Source of the DNA: Sepiola atlantica
Lineage: Eukaryota > Mollusca > Cephalopoda > Sepiida > Sepiolidae
DNA length: 64,000 nucleotides
Assembly (NCBI GenBank): GCA_963556195.1
Contig: OY744522.1
Coordinates: forward strand, 32,614,324-32,678,323
Direction of reading: 5' to 3'
In this document: positions 10,531-19,979 of the stretch, in pieces
How the letters are laid out: the number at the start of each line of letters is the position of its first letter
Position numbering within the stretch: the first letter of the stretch is position 1
Notes under the pieces: generated by a model
Databases searched by the model: none
Told to the model about the DNA's origin: nothing
The model's input: the letters and a program-made list of their open reading frames with translations, nothing else
Made by a program: the position numbers and the translations under genes

Positions 10531-11109
10531 AGCTTTGTTTAAATCGTTGTTCGAACGGGTAATACCGGGTCGTTGTACAGCATCATTAATTCTCTCCAAA
10601 AATGAATTATCTGGGCTTGTGACGTTAGCATCTTCGATGAAAATTGAACACTTTTTATAAAAGGTGAACAAAGCATTTTATATCATGAAATAGATTTTAT
10701 TTTAATTACGTAAAACATGAAATATGCTTCACTGACGCTAAGCACACGTGATGAAAAGTGTTCGACTGCTTGTTACTCTCTGGAGGCGTCAACGAGAGAG
10801 AGAGAGAGAGACAAGAATACATGAATACAGAGAAAGAGAGAGAAAGAAAGAACAAAGTCACTCGTTGTACTGTATAAAGTTCATCGTCGTCAGCTAGCAG
10901 TTTTTTTACTCCTGACATTTCGAAGCTGACGTCAGCCGCAGATTCTCTTGGACTCTAACCTTACAAAGCACCCAACAGTTCGCGGTATTATAAACAGCTG
11001 TCATTTTGCAGTCTGTAGAAAGTTTGTTACCAACTCACTGTTGTTAATGGTGGATGTAGCGATGTATCTCGTTACTTGCCTCCCGACGAGGGCAAAGTCA
11101 AGAAGAAGG

Positions 11110-11690
11110 TCGGCTTTCAATGTAGGGGAAATCAAACTCCACAGAAAGGGTTACTATCTTTATCCTACAACTTTGCGCATACCATAATACGGAAGCCAAT
11201 ACCTTTCCTGCTGATGTTTGCTCTTCTGTCGCTTTGGGCGGCTTTCACCTGCTATTATTCATTTAGCTGACTACCGATTTGTCTCCAGAGTGAAGTGGTG
11301 GTTCCATGTTTCATCCATTCTCACATAGTGACGCAACACTGTTTTGTTTTGCTGTAACAGATCCAATTGTCGACGTGTTGTTGTTGTTTTGATCGACTGT
11401 GAGTAAATGCGGCACCCACTTTAAACACAGCTTCATTATTGCGAAATGTTGAGTCAAAATGGTAAATACATTGCTCTTTTATATTTTTAACTCAATTACT
11501 ATATCACGCATTTCAATTTACGATCGGCAAAAACTAGTTTATCAAACTCTTTTTTAATGATTTCCAGGATAACTACGGAATTTGGTCGACCTTGACGTTC
11601 GTCATCATTTGTGTCTGTACGAAGGTGTTTAAAGTCCACATACCACCGCTTAACCGCTGTTGCCGACGGAGTAGAGTCTAAAATACATTA
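11110..11690 (-). pseudogene. mariner transposase relic (mauritiana type)
   Basis: Minus-strand translation recovers a continuous series of mariner motifs in shifting frames: VKRWYVDFKHLRTDTNDDE and RQGRPNSVV (about 11560-11670), a helix-turn-helix stretch reading SNVFTILTQH, then KWVPHLLTVDQ (about 11400-11425), then YVRMDETWNHHFTLETNR (about 11285-11335), which holds the first catalytic Asp in MDETW. Last is GESRPKRQKSKHQQER (about 11190-11240). The C-terminal part is missing. Several frameshifts show that it is dead. Confidence 0.83.
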
Positions 11691-11950
11691 ATGAAGTCAT
11701 TGCTTAGCTTAAACAGTAATTTTATCATCAGAAAGCAATGATTTATCAACACACGAAATTCAGATGTTTACATTGTTTAAAAATGTGCAACGGTAGCTTC
11801 ACTTAAACGACTATAATTTCTATACTAATTATCGGATTAGGCTAAAATTTTGACATGTGCCACTTGAGGGTTTGTACTTACATCTTTAATAGTAACACCA
11901 TGTATGTTTTAAATCCTGGAATTATTAAATGATGTGTTAATCGGCAAGTT

Positions 11951-12103
11951 TGTTCATATCTATCTATTTTCTCATTCTGTTCCTATGTTACACTACATAA
12001 GTCATTTCTATTCTCACTCTATGCCCGGATTGATTATATTGTGCTAACATTTTATGAGGAGGAAAACTCCAACATAACACCAGACTCGCTCTACTTACAG
12101 CTT
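11951..12103 (+). repeat. Partial duplicate of the following SINE/R1 junction
   Basis: 11951-12022 resembles 12504-12580, and 12026-12100 resembles the 3' half of the SINE (12313-12390; aaaactccaacataacacca is identical). Confidence 0.7.

Positions 12104-12179
<76 letters not shown>
12104..12179. repeat. (GATA)n microsatellite
   Basis: About 19 uninterrupted GATA units, directly before the SINE head. Confidence 0.97.
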
Positions 12180-12182
12180 TGC

Positions 12183-12415
12183 GGGAATGGCATGGTGTAG
12201 TGGTTATTGGCCAAACTGAGATCTCGGCTTTCATAGTTCGAGTTCTCTTGGACTACAGCATAACTTTCAGTAATAACCATGGGAAAGGTATGAATCCATA
12301 TATAATCCCTCCAGCAATGGATTATATTGTGCTAACATTCTATGAGAAGGAAAACTCCAACATAACACCAGTCTCGCTCCACTTACAGCGGAATCGTTGA
12401 CGAACTTCGATTTTG
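12183..12415 (+). mobile_element. tRNA-derived SINE
   Basis: The start gggaatggcatggtgtagtg holds an A-box (tggtgtagtggtta, 12192-12205), and agttcgagttct (12236-12247) is a B-box. The spacing is that of a tRNA gene, giving a tRNA-related Pol III promoter. The body (gggaaaggtatgaatccata) is shared with 4508-4705, and its 3' half with 12026-12100. Octopus and squid SINEs of this tRNA-headed kind are known. Identity to a named family was not checked. Confidence 0.75.
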
Positions 12416-12566
12416 TTCATGGCTTGTGGAAGAAGGACCTGCGATTTATACCTTTTCTAAACTACATTACTACCTACGTCAACGTAATGTAATCGGACTA
12501 TCTATTCATATCTATCTGATTTCTCCTTCGGTTCATATATTACACAACATGAATAAGTTTTATTCT

Positions 12567-13126
12567 CACTCTATGCCCCGTATTGTGGGATTTGTTCAGT
12601 AAATATTATTCAATATGGCGCAATCATTAAAACGAAATCCATTACAACAGCATTCGCCTCGATTCTCTTCGTGTGCGACTACTCACACACTTTAGTCTAA
12701 TTCAACTATGTTAAGTAAATACAAATAAAATAAATCAAATTCTGGAGCAATTATATTGCCACGGATATCTATCCGGCAGATATCCATTGTAACACGAACG
12801 TTTCGTTGAAATAATTACACTCTTTGTTCATCAAATATTAAAAGAAAATACCAAGTAAAACCGATTCGCCATTACTTGCATTGATAAAGAGAAAAACATA
12901 AATATCCTTTCACATAACAACAAAACAAAATTCATCATAAAACAAAGCTAGCAGTTTTATTCTCGTACTTTTATAATAACACACATAAACATTCTTTAGA
13001 AGAAGCTAACCTGTAAATTGTTACTATTTGGGGAAAAATAACTCCTTCAAATGCGATAATTAATTATTACACTAAAGCTGGTTTAATAAACGTTTGTTTC
13101 CCAAAGGCTTTTTTTCCTATTACATA
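12567..13126. repeat. Dispersed repeat R1, copy 3, left part
   Basis: High similarity to 1-429 and then to 4788-4879. The unbroken run shows how copies 1 and 2 fit together. Split at 13127 by a LINE. Confidence 0.82.
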
Positions 13127-13728
13127 GCCCAAGTAGCCCTAGGCTCATCCAAAAGCTTGAAGCCATTCAGTGGTCCTTTCTACGGAAAATTCAAGCTGAT
13201 CGGAACTACTGGTCATGTCTGAAGAAGACAAAAATGTTCTCGCTGCAAAGACGACGTGAAAGGTACCGGATAATTTACATCTGGAAGATATTGGAAGGAA
13301 AGGTACCGAACATTAATGGCCACATTCAAGCCCGAGACAATGAACGCCGCGGGAGGCACTGTATTGTTCCCTCGCTAAAAACTGGTGGGAAAATACGAAC
13401 CATTTTTGAAACGAGCTTACCTGTACAGGGGTCACAACTCTTCAATGCCATGCCTAGGTGTATTCGGGATATAAAAAATGCTGCTGTGGAACAATTTAAG
13501 CGCTCTCTTGATGCCTACCTCGCTAATATCCCGGACCAACCCCAAATTGTCGGATACACGGCGTGCAGGCAAGCCGACACCAATTCTATCGTGCACATGC
13601 AAGCACATGCTGGTGCGGTTCCTTTGTCTCACAGGATCCTCACATCAGCCAGGGCGAGTTGAACAACCAGCAAGCCTGAACACGCCTGTTCGAAGCACCA
13701 GACAAAAAAAAAAAAAAAAAAAAAAAAT
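13127..13728 (+). pseudogene. 5'-truncated LINE insertion with poly(A) tail (CR1/jockey-like)
   Basis: From 13128 one frame reads SPRLIQKLEAIQWSFLRKIQ and then, from 13234, MFSLQRRRERYRIIYIWKIL. These are the C-terminal region of LINE reverse transcriptases related to CR1/jockey. The frame stays open to the stop at 13660-13662, past SQLFNAMPRCIRD and FKRSLDAYLANIPDQP. A 3' UTR of about 40 bp and a run of about 24 A (13704-13727) follow. The poly(A) tail, 5' truncation and intact frame indicate a fairly young dead-on-arrival insertion into R1. Confidence 0.85.
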
Positions 13729-13735
13729 ATTTTCA

Positions 13736-13976
13736 TCACGTAAATACACGTTGAAATATTCATTGGTATTGGGATTGAGTTATGCTAGAGAACAAATCTA
13801 GTGTAATTGTTCTTATTAACCATAATTCGAAATTTACTTACCCAATCAACAATCTCTTGCTAGATTTCGGACTATTACTCTCACGCTTTTTCACGATATT
13901 CTATTTGCTCCCCTCGTATTTTATACAGTTTTTATCCACTTACGCTCCAGTCTGTCTGTCTGTCTGTCTGTCTGCA

Positions 13977-14009
<33 letters not shown>

Positions 14010-14012
14010 ATT
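13736..14012. repeat. Dispersed repeat R1, copy 3, right part, with (GTCT)n
   Basis: ttgaaatattcattggtatt and gggattgagttatgc match R1 copies 1 and 2. It ends in (GTCT)n at 13949-14009. Confidence 0.78.
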
Positions 14013-14233
14013 CTAAACAATAGGAAATATAACATGGATTAATACTATTTTACTCATAGCTGAAGAGGAAAGAGATAGAGAAAGAGAGAGAGGGGGGATA
14101 TATAGCGAAGGGAAAGAAACTAATTTTGGATTTTGTCTTTTAAATTTGTAAATGTTTATTTGATTTGCACACCCATGTTTTCTTGATTCAAATAATCTAA
14201 CTCGAACACAATGGATGACAGAACCGTTTACAT

Positions 14234-14240
<7 letters not shown>

Positions 14241-14280
<40 letters not shown>
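14241..14280. repeat. (TA)n tract upstream of hammerhead 1
   Basis: About 19 TA units. A second (TA)n lies at 14364-14388. Confidence 0.95.
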
Positions 14281-14281
<1 letters not shown>

Positions 14282-14284
14282 CAT

Positions 14285-14330
14285 CCTTGCACCGATGAGA
14301 GCGAAGGCTCGAAACGCTAGCGTATGTAGG
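14285..14330 (+). ncRNA. Hammerhead ribozyme, type I (variant core)
   Basis: The order is that of a minimal type I hammerhead. Helix I 5' strand is ccttgca (14285-14291). The core is CCGATGA (14292-14298), where the consensus is CUGAUGA. Helix II is GAGC-gaag-GCTC (14299-14310), perfectly paired with a tetraloop. GAAAC is at 14311-14315. Helix III is C-G and G-C closing a CTAG loop. The cleavage triplet GTA is at 14322-14324. Helix I 3' strand tgtagg (14325-14330) pairs back with a G-U pair and one bulge. The U4-to-C change in the core may weaken cleavage. Hammerheads with a two-base-pair helix III are known from Penelope-like elements. Confidence 0.8.
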
Positions 14331-14400
14331 TAAAAATAATTTAATATTATTTATTTAAAATTAATATATATATATATATATATATATAAGTGTATGTGTG

Positions 14401-14960
14401 TGAAAGGAAATGGTAGTTTGTTTGAAGCATTGCTGGTAAACAAGTAAGTATGAAGGTGATAATTCCGAGGCAGGAGCAATACAATGTTGAAAACCGGAAG
14501 GTGGAATATAGGATGAACAAAAATAACTTACAGGAGACGGTATAAGTGTATAATTTATTTATATTAAAAAAAAATTAAATATAAAGACAGTAAATTGTAA
14601 AATGGGGGACTTACTTCTAAATGTTTAAAGGATATATATATATAAATGGGGAGAGATTTTTTTTTCAAATAAATGAAAACAATTTTTTTAATAAATCCAA
14701 ATAGTTCGGCTTAACAAGCCTTTTTAAGGGTATACAGATAGTTTATTTGTTTATTTTATTTTTCTCTATTGTCGAGATCAATAATGTCGCCGATGCCGGA
14801 GAATTCAGATTGTCTTTTAAGTGCCTGAATAATTGTAGTGAACGTTGGCACGTATGTTTAGATAATGAATGTGATAACTACGCCATAAGCACCATGCGCC
14901 GACTGTCAGCTCGACTGTCGAGTTTCAATCCCGGCTTAAGGCACTAGTGATACAGTATGT
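14401..14960. other. Non-coding stretch
   Basis: The phrase aatggtagtttgtttgaagc (14409) recurs in diverged form at 34667, next to another (TA)n-flanked element. 14747-14947 is open but has no recognisable product. Confidence 0.5.
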
Positions 14961-14964
14961 GGAT

Positions 14965-15002
<38 letters not shown>

Positions 15003-15005
<3 letters not shown>

Positions 15006-15260
15006 TACTTCATGTGTCCACATAAAATATTATAGGGAGATATAATTTTTTATGTGTCAGTTTTCAGTATTTACTTCAACAGTGCTCGATACGTAAGTAG
15101 AGCTAGGTAGTAAGCAATGAAAATATATATGGCAATCAAGCTACACAGAGGCTCCCGTGTTTGATCCTCGGGGGGGGATGCATTTAATCTGACAATTCCC
15201 CCCGGGTATGAAACACGCGAGCCTCTGTGTAGCTTGATTGCCATATATATTTTCATTGCT

Positions 15261-15337
<77 letters not shown>
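15003..15337 (+). repeat. Foldback element family F1, copy 1, flanked by (TA)n
   Basis: Two arms of about 64 bp (15110-15172 and 15200-15263) form an almost perfect inverted repeat; gtaagcaatgaaaatatata reads the same from the other end. About 27 bp lie between them. (TA)n borders it at 14961-15002 (before a left flank of about 105 bp) and at 15264-15337. Left flank and arms are shared with 44779-45068, so this is a dispersed family. No protein is encoded. Confidence 0.85.
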
Positions 15338-15340
<3 letters not shown>

Positions 15341-16480
15341 AACAAAACAAATAATTAGAGTCAGCGCACGATGCTTATGACGGAGTTATCATATTCATTA
15401 TGTAAACACACGTGCTAACGTTCACTACAATTATTCGGGCACTTATATATGCAAACAATAATAAATAACCACAACAATAAATAATTTACAGTAATAGTTG
15501 TACTAATTCTATCAGTGTTTATAATGATACTAATTAATGTAATTGTATAATAAAAATAATTGTCCTCGAAGAAATAATTGTTTAACACCTAATCTCATAT
15601 ACAAAGAAACAGTAAATAATAACATTAACAGTGAAAACAAATATCTATTGCGACCTCGGAAGATAACTTCAAATATACGTATAATCACCACATGAGGACA
15701 TTCAGAGGTGAAAAAGACAGAAATATCACCACGCTTTCTAAATATATATAGAAAGAGAAAACAAAATATTCGCTGTAATATCAGTTGTAAAATATACAGT
15801 TGCCTCCTCCTTACGATATAAATAATAGAAACTGTAAATTATGCTGATAAACTTCAAAAACCAAATATTTTTTAACAAACTATAAGACTGTATAGTTAAA
15901 TGCAGACACATAAACAAATACTGGCTTTACAGTTGAAGCCCAGATTGAATAAAAAATACAATCGTTCTTAATTAAAAATAATCAATATTATATAAACAAC
16001 AACAAACAACGATTATCCTTTAATTAATAAATAATTTACAATTAATAAATAAAAAAAAGTAAAAAATCAGAGAGCGATATAGTTAGTTAGTTTTACACTT
16101 AGCTAAGAAGTAGAGATAATGATACAATTAATGTCTAGCCACACCTTACCCGCATCGGAACTGGAACGAGCGATTGCTTTTTGCGTACACTCGTTCTAAA
16201 GTTTTACAGAAACAATAAACCACAATACACTTTGAAGAGAATGATGTTAGATCTTAACTTTCGCTTAATCACCGAGGTTACAATTCTGACCCCACAGCCG
16301 TTAATCATTCCTAGTTTGTTGCTTTCGAGTAGTTCGCTATTGTCTTGGCTTTATTATATAACAGTAGATAACTGTCATATCCGATCTGATATTGGTTAAT
16401 ATTAAGTAGATTTTGCGTACAACAAAATCGTAGGATAAATTTCAGAGGAAACATTCTTTTAATCAATGAAACGGGCGGGT
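15338..16480. other. AT-rich non-coding stretch
   Basis: No element, gene or large repeat is recognised. Confidence 0.6.
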
Positions 16481-16489
16481 GGAAAAAAA

Positions 16490-17040
16490 GAAAATTGCTA
16501 AATCTTTTCTTAAGGCCTTATCGTCTGACCCTCTAAGAGGAAACGTCAGATTGATAAATTAAAAAAACTAAGAAAATCGAATGAGATATATGAGAGGAAA
16601 ATTGATTAAGTTTAAGAAAACGATTGAGAAAAAAAACTGTAAATCTCTGAACGTTATGGTGGGTTTGAATCATTAAAGATCTCCAACTGATGCTTCAAAA
16701 TCTTTTGTCTACACAGGCTAGGTCGAGAATTGTTAATAACTAACGCCTCAATAATATTGAGATGGTAGTTCGACCTGGCACTGTGTAAAGCAGAAAACCA
16801 CCCATCAGAATACTAGTCAGAACAACTATTTGTACCAACCAGGTGATTACCGATGGCAGATTTTCTACCAGATAATGACGAGTTAGTGCTAGAATCTGTC
16901 AGGCTTCGTCTACGCAAGTCCACCATCAAGCAAGAGTAAAAGTGGTGAAAGAAATGACACCTAAGATGGGGGTAGGGACGTAAGCAATGATAAAGATCCA
17001 CGTGAAATCTTTGCGTAGTTGCACGACCAAGGATCATGCA
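16490..17040 (-). pseudogene. Penelope-like element relic: C-terminal GIY-YIG region and 3' UTR
   Basis: On the minus strand 17037-16640 reads RKSAIGNHLVGTNSCSD, one in-frame stop, YSDGWFSALHSARSNYHLNI, then IEALVINNSRPSLCRQK. This is the end of the PLE GIY-YIG endonuclease, including the SAIGNHLV and EAL...RPSLCRQ motifs. The 3' UTR (16490-16640) matches 19275-19440 in inverted orientation; both contain cgtttcctctta-like and gacgataa blocks. The two loci are copies of one PLE family. Confidence 0.75.
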
Positions 17041-18555
17041 ACTTGACTACACGTTGGCACTGAAGAACGGTTACAAACATATGTTGAAATCAGCATTCCG
17101 TGTGATTATACACTGTAGCGAGCATGCAGCACAAGTCAGTGTGTTCTGTTGCATGTATGGCGAAGTAGATGTTGATATCTACTGTTGTGCCTGGGAAATG
17201 CACGTGTATATGCACTGTTGTGAGTAAGTGCGTGTGATAAATGTATTGCGGCACTAAGAAGTGTATGTAAGCGGTATGCACTGTGTAGGAAACTTCGGTG
17301 TTTTAACGATTTCGCTCTGCCATGAACAGCGAAATGTGACTAAATCTGGAAAATATGTGAAAGTAGACGGTAAAATAACGTGAATGGTATACATCACGCG
17401 TTGATACAAGGCAGAAAGGAATGAGTTAAACTAGTATTAGAAAAATACTAAATTAAGTGAAAAATGGCTAAATTGAAAATGGCATACATATTTGGTAAAA
17501 ATATGTGACAAAATGTTAATGCGAAGCAATAATCCTTACAACAGAAGTCTATACCATTAAAGATGACTTACAATTACAGTTATTTAAAAGCGATTAACTT
17601 GAGTGTGAATCAGCCATTAAGAGTCAATAACGGAAGATATAGATGAATGCCACGTGGGAATATTTAAAAAGTGAGCGGGAAAGCACACAACTCGTCATAA
17701 CATTACAAATTCTGAAAATCGCAACAAATCTTAATTCAATCGCAATTTATCATCAATGTAAATGTACTTTGTCATTAAATCAACAAGATTTTATCGCTAT
17801 TCCATATTAATTATTTGAATCAAAATTCTAACGAGTCAGAAGTCTCCGACGAGAAAAATATGAACAGAATGCAACAAAAACACATAAATGAATAAAACCC
17901 ATGTGAAATGCACTTACTGTAATCGATTTGTCCGTAAATCCTTGATATAAATAAAATGTTGTGTTTTTCGTGGCAGTTTTAAGTCTTTAAACTACCGAAT
18001 GTTGGAAAAATAACATATGTGGATCGATCTGTAGTTCGCCATTACGAGGGAAGAAATGTCTGTTTTTCTAAAGAAGAAGACTATGTGTTTTAGATCACGT
18101 CAGGATCACCAATTTTAGCTGGTGAAAGCCATTATTTTAGAATAAATAATAACGGAAACTGGACAAAGATATGTTGTTGGTTTGTGTAACTTTTCTCTAG
18201 GACGTAATTCAATTGAACAACACATTGCACAGACGGGTAATAATTTATGTAAGAGAAACACAGGAACAATACAAAAGTTAAGTCTGGTGACTGTATACAA
18301 CACGAAAATAACTTTATCATGGAGTTCGTCGATTCTCTGCCATCGGCCTGACAGAGAACACAGGATCACATCTTGTCTTGTTGGGAAACAAAGTTGAACT
18401 AAAAATGTTCATGTCGATCACGTGATCTGTCTTTAGGGATCGCACGTGAACTTCGTTACATGCAGACGCGCACCTGTTGAAGAGGCGATTATTACAATGA
18501 TCGTTTAGCCGAATCACAACTTACATAGATCGACAAGAAATAGTTAATTCATGTA
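17041..18555. other. No recognisable feature
   Basis: Small open stretches occur at 17036-17227 and 18182-18397, with no known product. Confidence 0.55.
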
Positions 18556-18564
18556 AGCTGCTAC

Positions 18565-18575
18565 ACACACACACT

Positions 18576-18635
<60 letters not shown>

Positions 18636-18642
18636 TATATAG
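18565..18642. repeat. (CA)n-(TA)n compound microsatellite
   Basis: CACA run to 18600, then TATA run to 18642. Confidence 0.95.
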
Positions 18643-18766
18643 TATTAACACAGCATGACGTCGCTAGCTATGAATGCATCGTTCCTTTCATTAAGTTGAA
18701 CACTCTCTTGACGTTATAGCCGCCGAATGCGTGTTAAAATTATAACTGTTTATCTAGCTGTTCAGC

Positions 18767-18841
18767 GGTCGCCGTGTGGGTCTAGATATTGGGATTTGAG
18801 TTGTATAATACTCGGAGCCCGGAGTTTCGAATCGCGCGACC
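18767..18841 (+). ncRNA. tRNA-like sequence directly upstream of hammerhead 2
   Basis: GGTCGC at 18767 pairs with GCGACC ending at 18840, like an acceptor stem. The spacing suits a tRNA: A-box-like gtgggtctagatattggg (18775-18792) and B-box gagtttcgaatc (18822-18833). The stems are poor, so this is a tRNA-derived Pol III head and not a working tRNA gene. The hammerhead starts about 20 bp later. Confidence 0.55.
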
Positions 18842-18861
18842 AGTAGTGAATAGTTATATCT

Positions 18862-18909
18862 CTATGCTGATGAGTCCCGATAAAAAGGATGAAACGTATA
18901 CGTACATAG
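18862..18909 (+). ncRNA. Hammerhead ribozyme, type I (consensus core)
   Basis: All invariant parts are present. Helix I is CTATG (18862-18866) with CATAG (18905-18909), five perfect pairs. The core CTGATGA is at 18867-18873. Helix II is GTCC/GGAT (18874-18877 with 18887-18890) around a 9-nt loop. GAAAC is at 18891-18895. Helix III has two pairs (18895-18902 and 18896-18901) with a TATA loop. The cleavage triplet GTA is at 18902-18904. Predicted self-cleavage lies between 18904 and 18905. A PLE relic in the same orientation follows within 100 bp, and (TA)n starts at 18929. A two-base-pair helix III is typical of PLE hammerheads and is thought to favour cleavage in multimeric RNA. Confidence 0.88.
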
Positions 18910-18925
18910 ATAATAAGCAGAATAA

Positions 18926-18928
<3 letters not shown>

Positions 18929-18971
<43 letters not shown>
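18929..18971. repeat. (TA)n tract
   Basis: About 21 TA units between hammerhead 2 and the PLE relic. Confidence 0.95.
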
Positions 18972-18972
<1 letters not shown>

Positions 18973-18989
18973 CTGATTATCTATAAAGG

Positions 18990-19445
18990 TTAAAAATGGG
19001 AATAGCCCAACACGTAGCACGTGTTATTCGTTCTTACAAGGTTTCGAGAACATCTGGGAATTTTCAGGCACAGGAATCTGCAATCGATAATGACCTGGTT
19101 TGTATAAATCTTTATTCAAACCAGTATTCCGATAAGTGATTTTCTGTGTTATACTAGGTGAAACTCTGATCTCAATATTCTTAAGGCGTTAGTTATTAAT
19201 AATTCTCGACCTAGTCTATGTAGACAGAAGGTTTTCAACGATCCAAATCCATCATAATGTTGAGAGATTTATCTCCCCTTTTTTTTCTCTCTCAACCGAT
19301 TTCTGAAAATAATTTTTTCTACTTATATCTCATCTGATTTTCTTAGTTTTTTTAATTAGTCATTCTGACGTTTTCTCTTAGAGGGACAGACGATAAAGCT
19401 TTAAGGACAATTCTAATATCCTTTTCATTTTGATAAAACAATGTT
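18990..19445 (+). pseudogene. Penelope-like element relic: GIY-YIG end and 3' UTR
   Basis: Translation gives SGNFQAQESAIDN, then in other frames YSNQYSD and LVINNSRPSLCRQ, matching in order the copy at 16640-17040. The downstream non-coding part (tctgacgttttctcttagag) also matches that copy. Frameshifts and stops are present. Confidence 0.68.
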
Positions 19446-19472
19446 TCTTCTGGAATTTTATATTTATATATG

Positions 19473-19525
<53 letters not shown>

Positions 19526-19562
19526 TACATAAAAATGCGTTAAATATACATATATATATAGT
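19473..19562. repeat. (TA)n tracts
   Basis: Runs at 19473-19520 and, shorter, at 19548-19560. Confidence 0.9.
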
Positions 19563-19650
19563 ACATGCGTTATATTTGTTTCTATAGATGATAATCCATT
19601 GAAACTCGAGTGTTTATAAAAAGTGCTCAATAACAAGTAGAGCTGTTTTT

Positions 19651-19850
19651 AGTGTATTTTTATTAATACAAACATTATTGGATACATATGTGCATACATG
19701 TTTCAGTTGCCCTCTCTAATAAAGAGTCAACTTCCCTAGACCTGAAAAGAAATTCTCTCCAGGTCTGAGGAAGTTAACTCTCTATTGGAGAGGACATCTG
19801 AACGATGTATGCACATATGTAACCAATAATGTTCGTATAAATAAAAAATA

Positions 19851-19895
<45 letters not shown>
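19651..19895. repeat. Foldback element F2 with (TA)n on its right
   Basis: Arms 19651-19742 and 19757-19854 are inverted copies with scattered mismatches (catatgtgcatacatg faces gtatgcacatatg). The loop is only about 15 bp. (TA)n follows at 19852-19895. No coding sequence. Confidence 0.85.
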
Positions 19896-19899
<4 letters not shown>

Positions 19900-19979
19900 A
19901 TAATGTAATATAATATAATATAATATAAGCTAAAGTATTCCCTTTCTTCGTGGCTATACTAACCACTGAAGGATATTGT

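Noticed and set aside
11076..11270. Plus-strand frame with KVKKKVGFQCRGNQTPQKG
   Set aside because: It resembles nothing specific and overlaps the minus-strand mariner relic.
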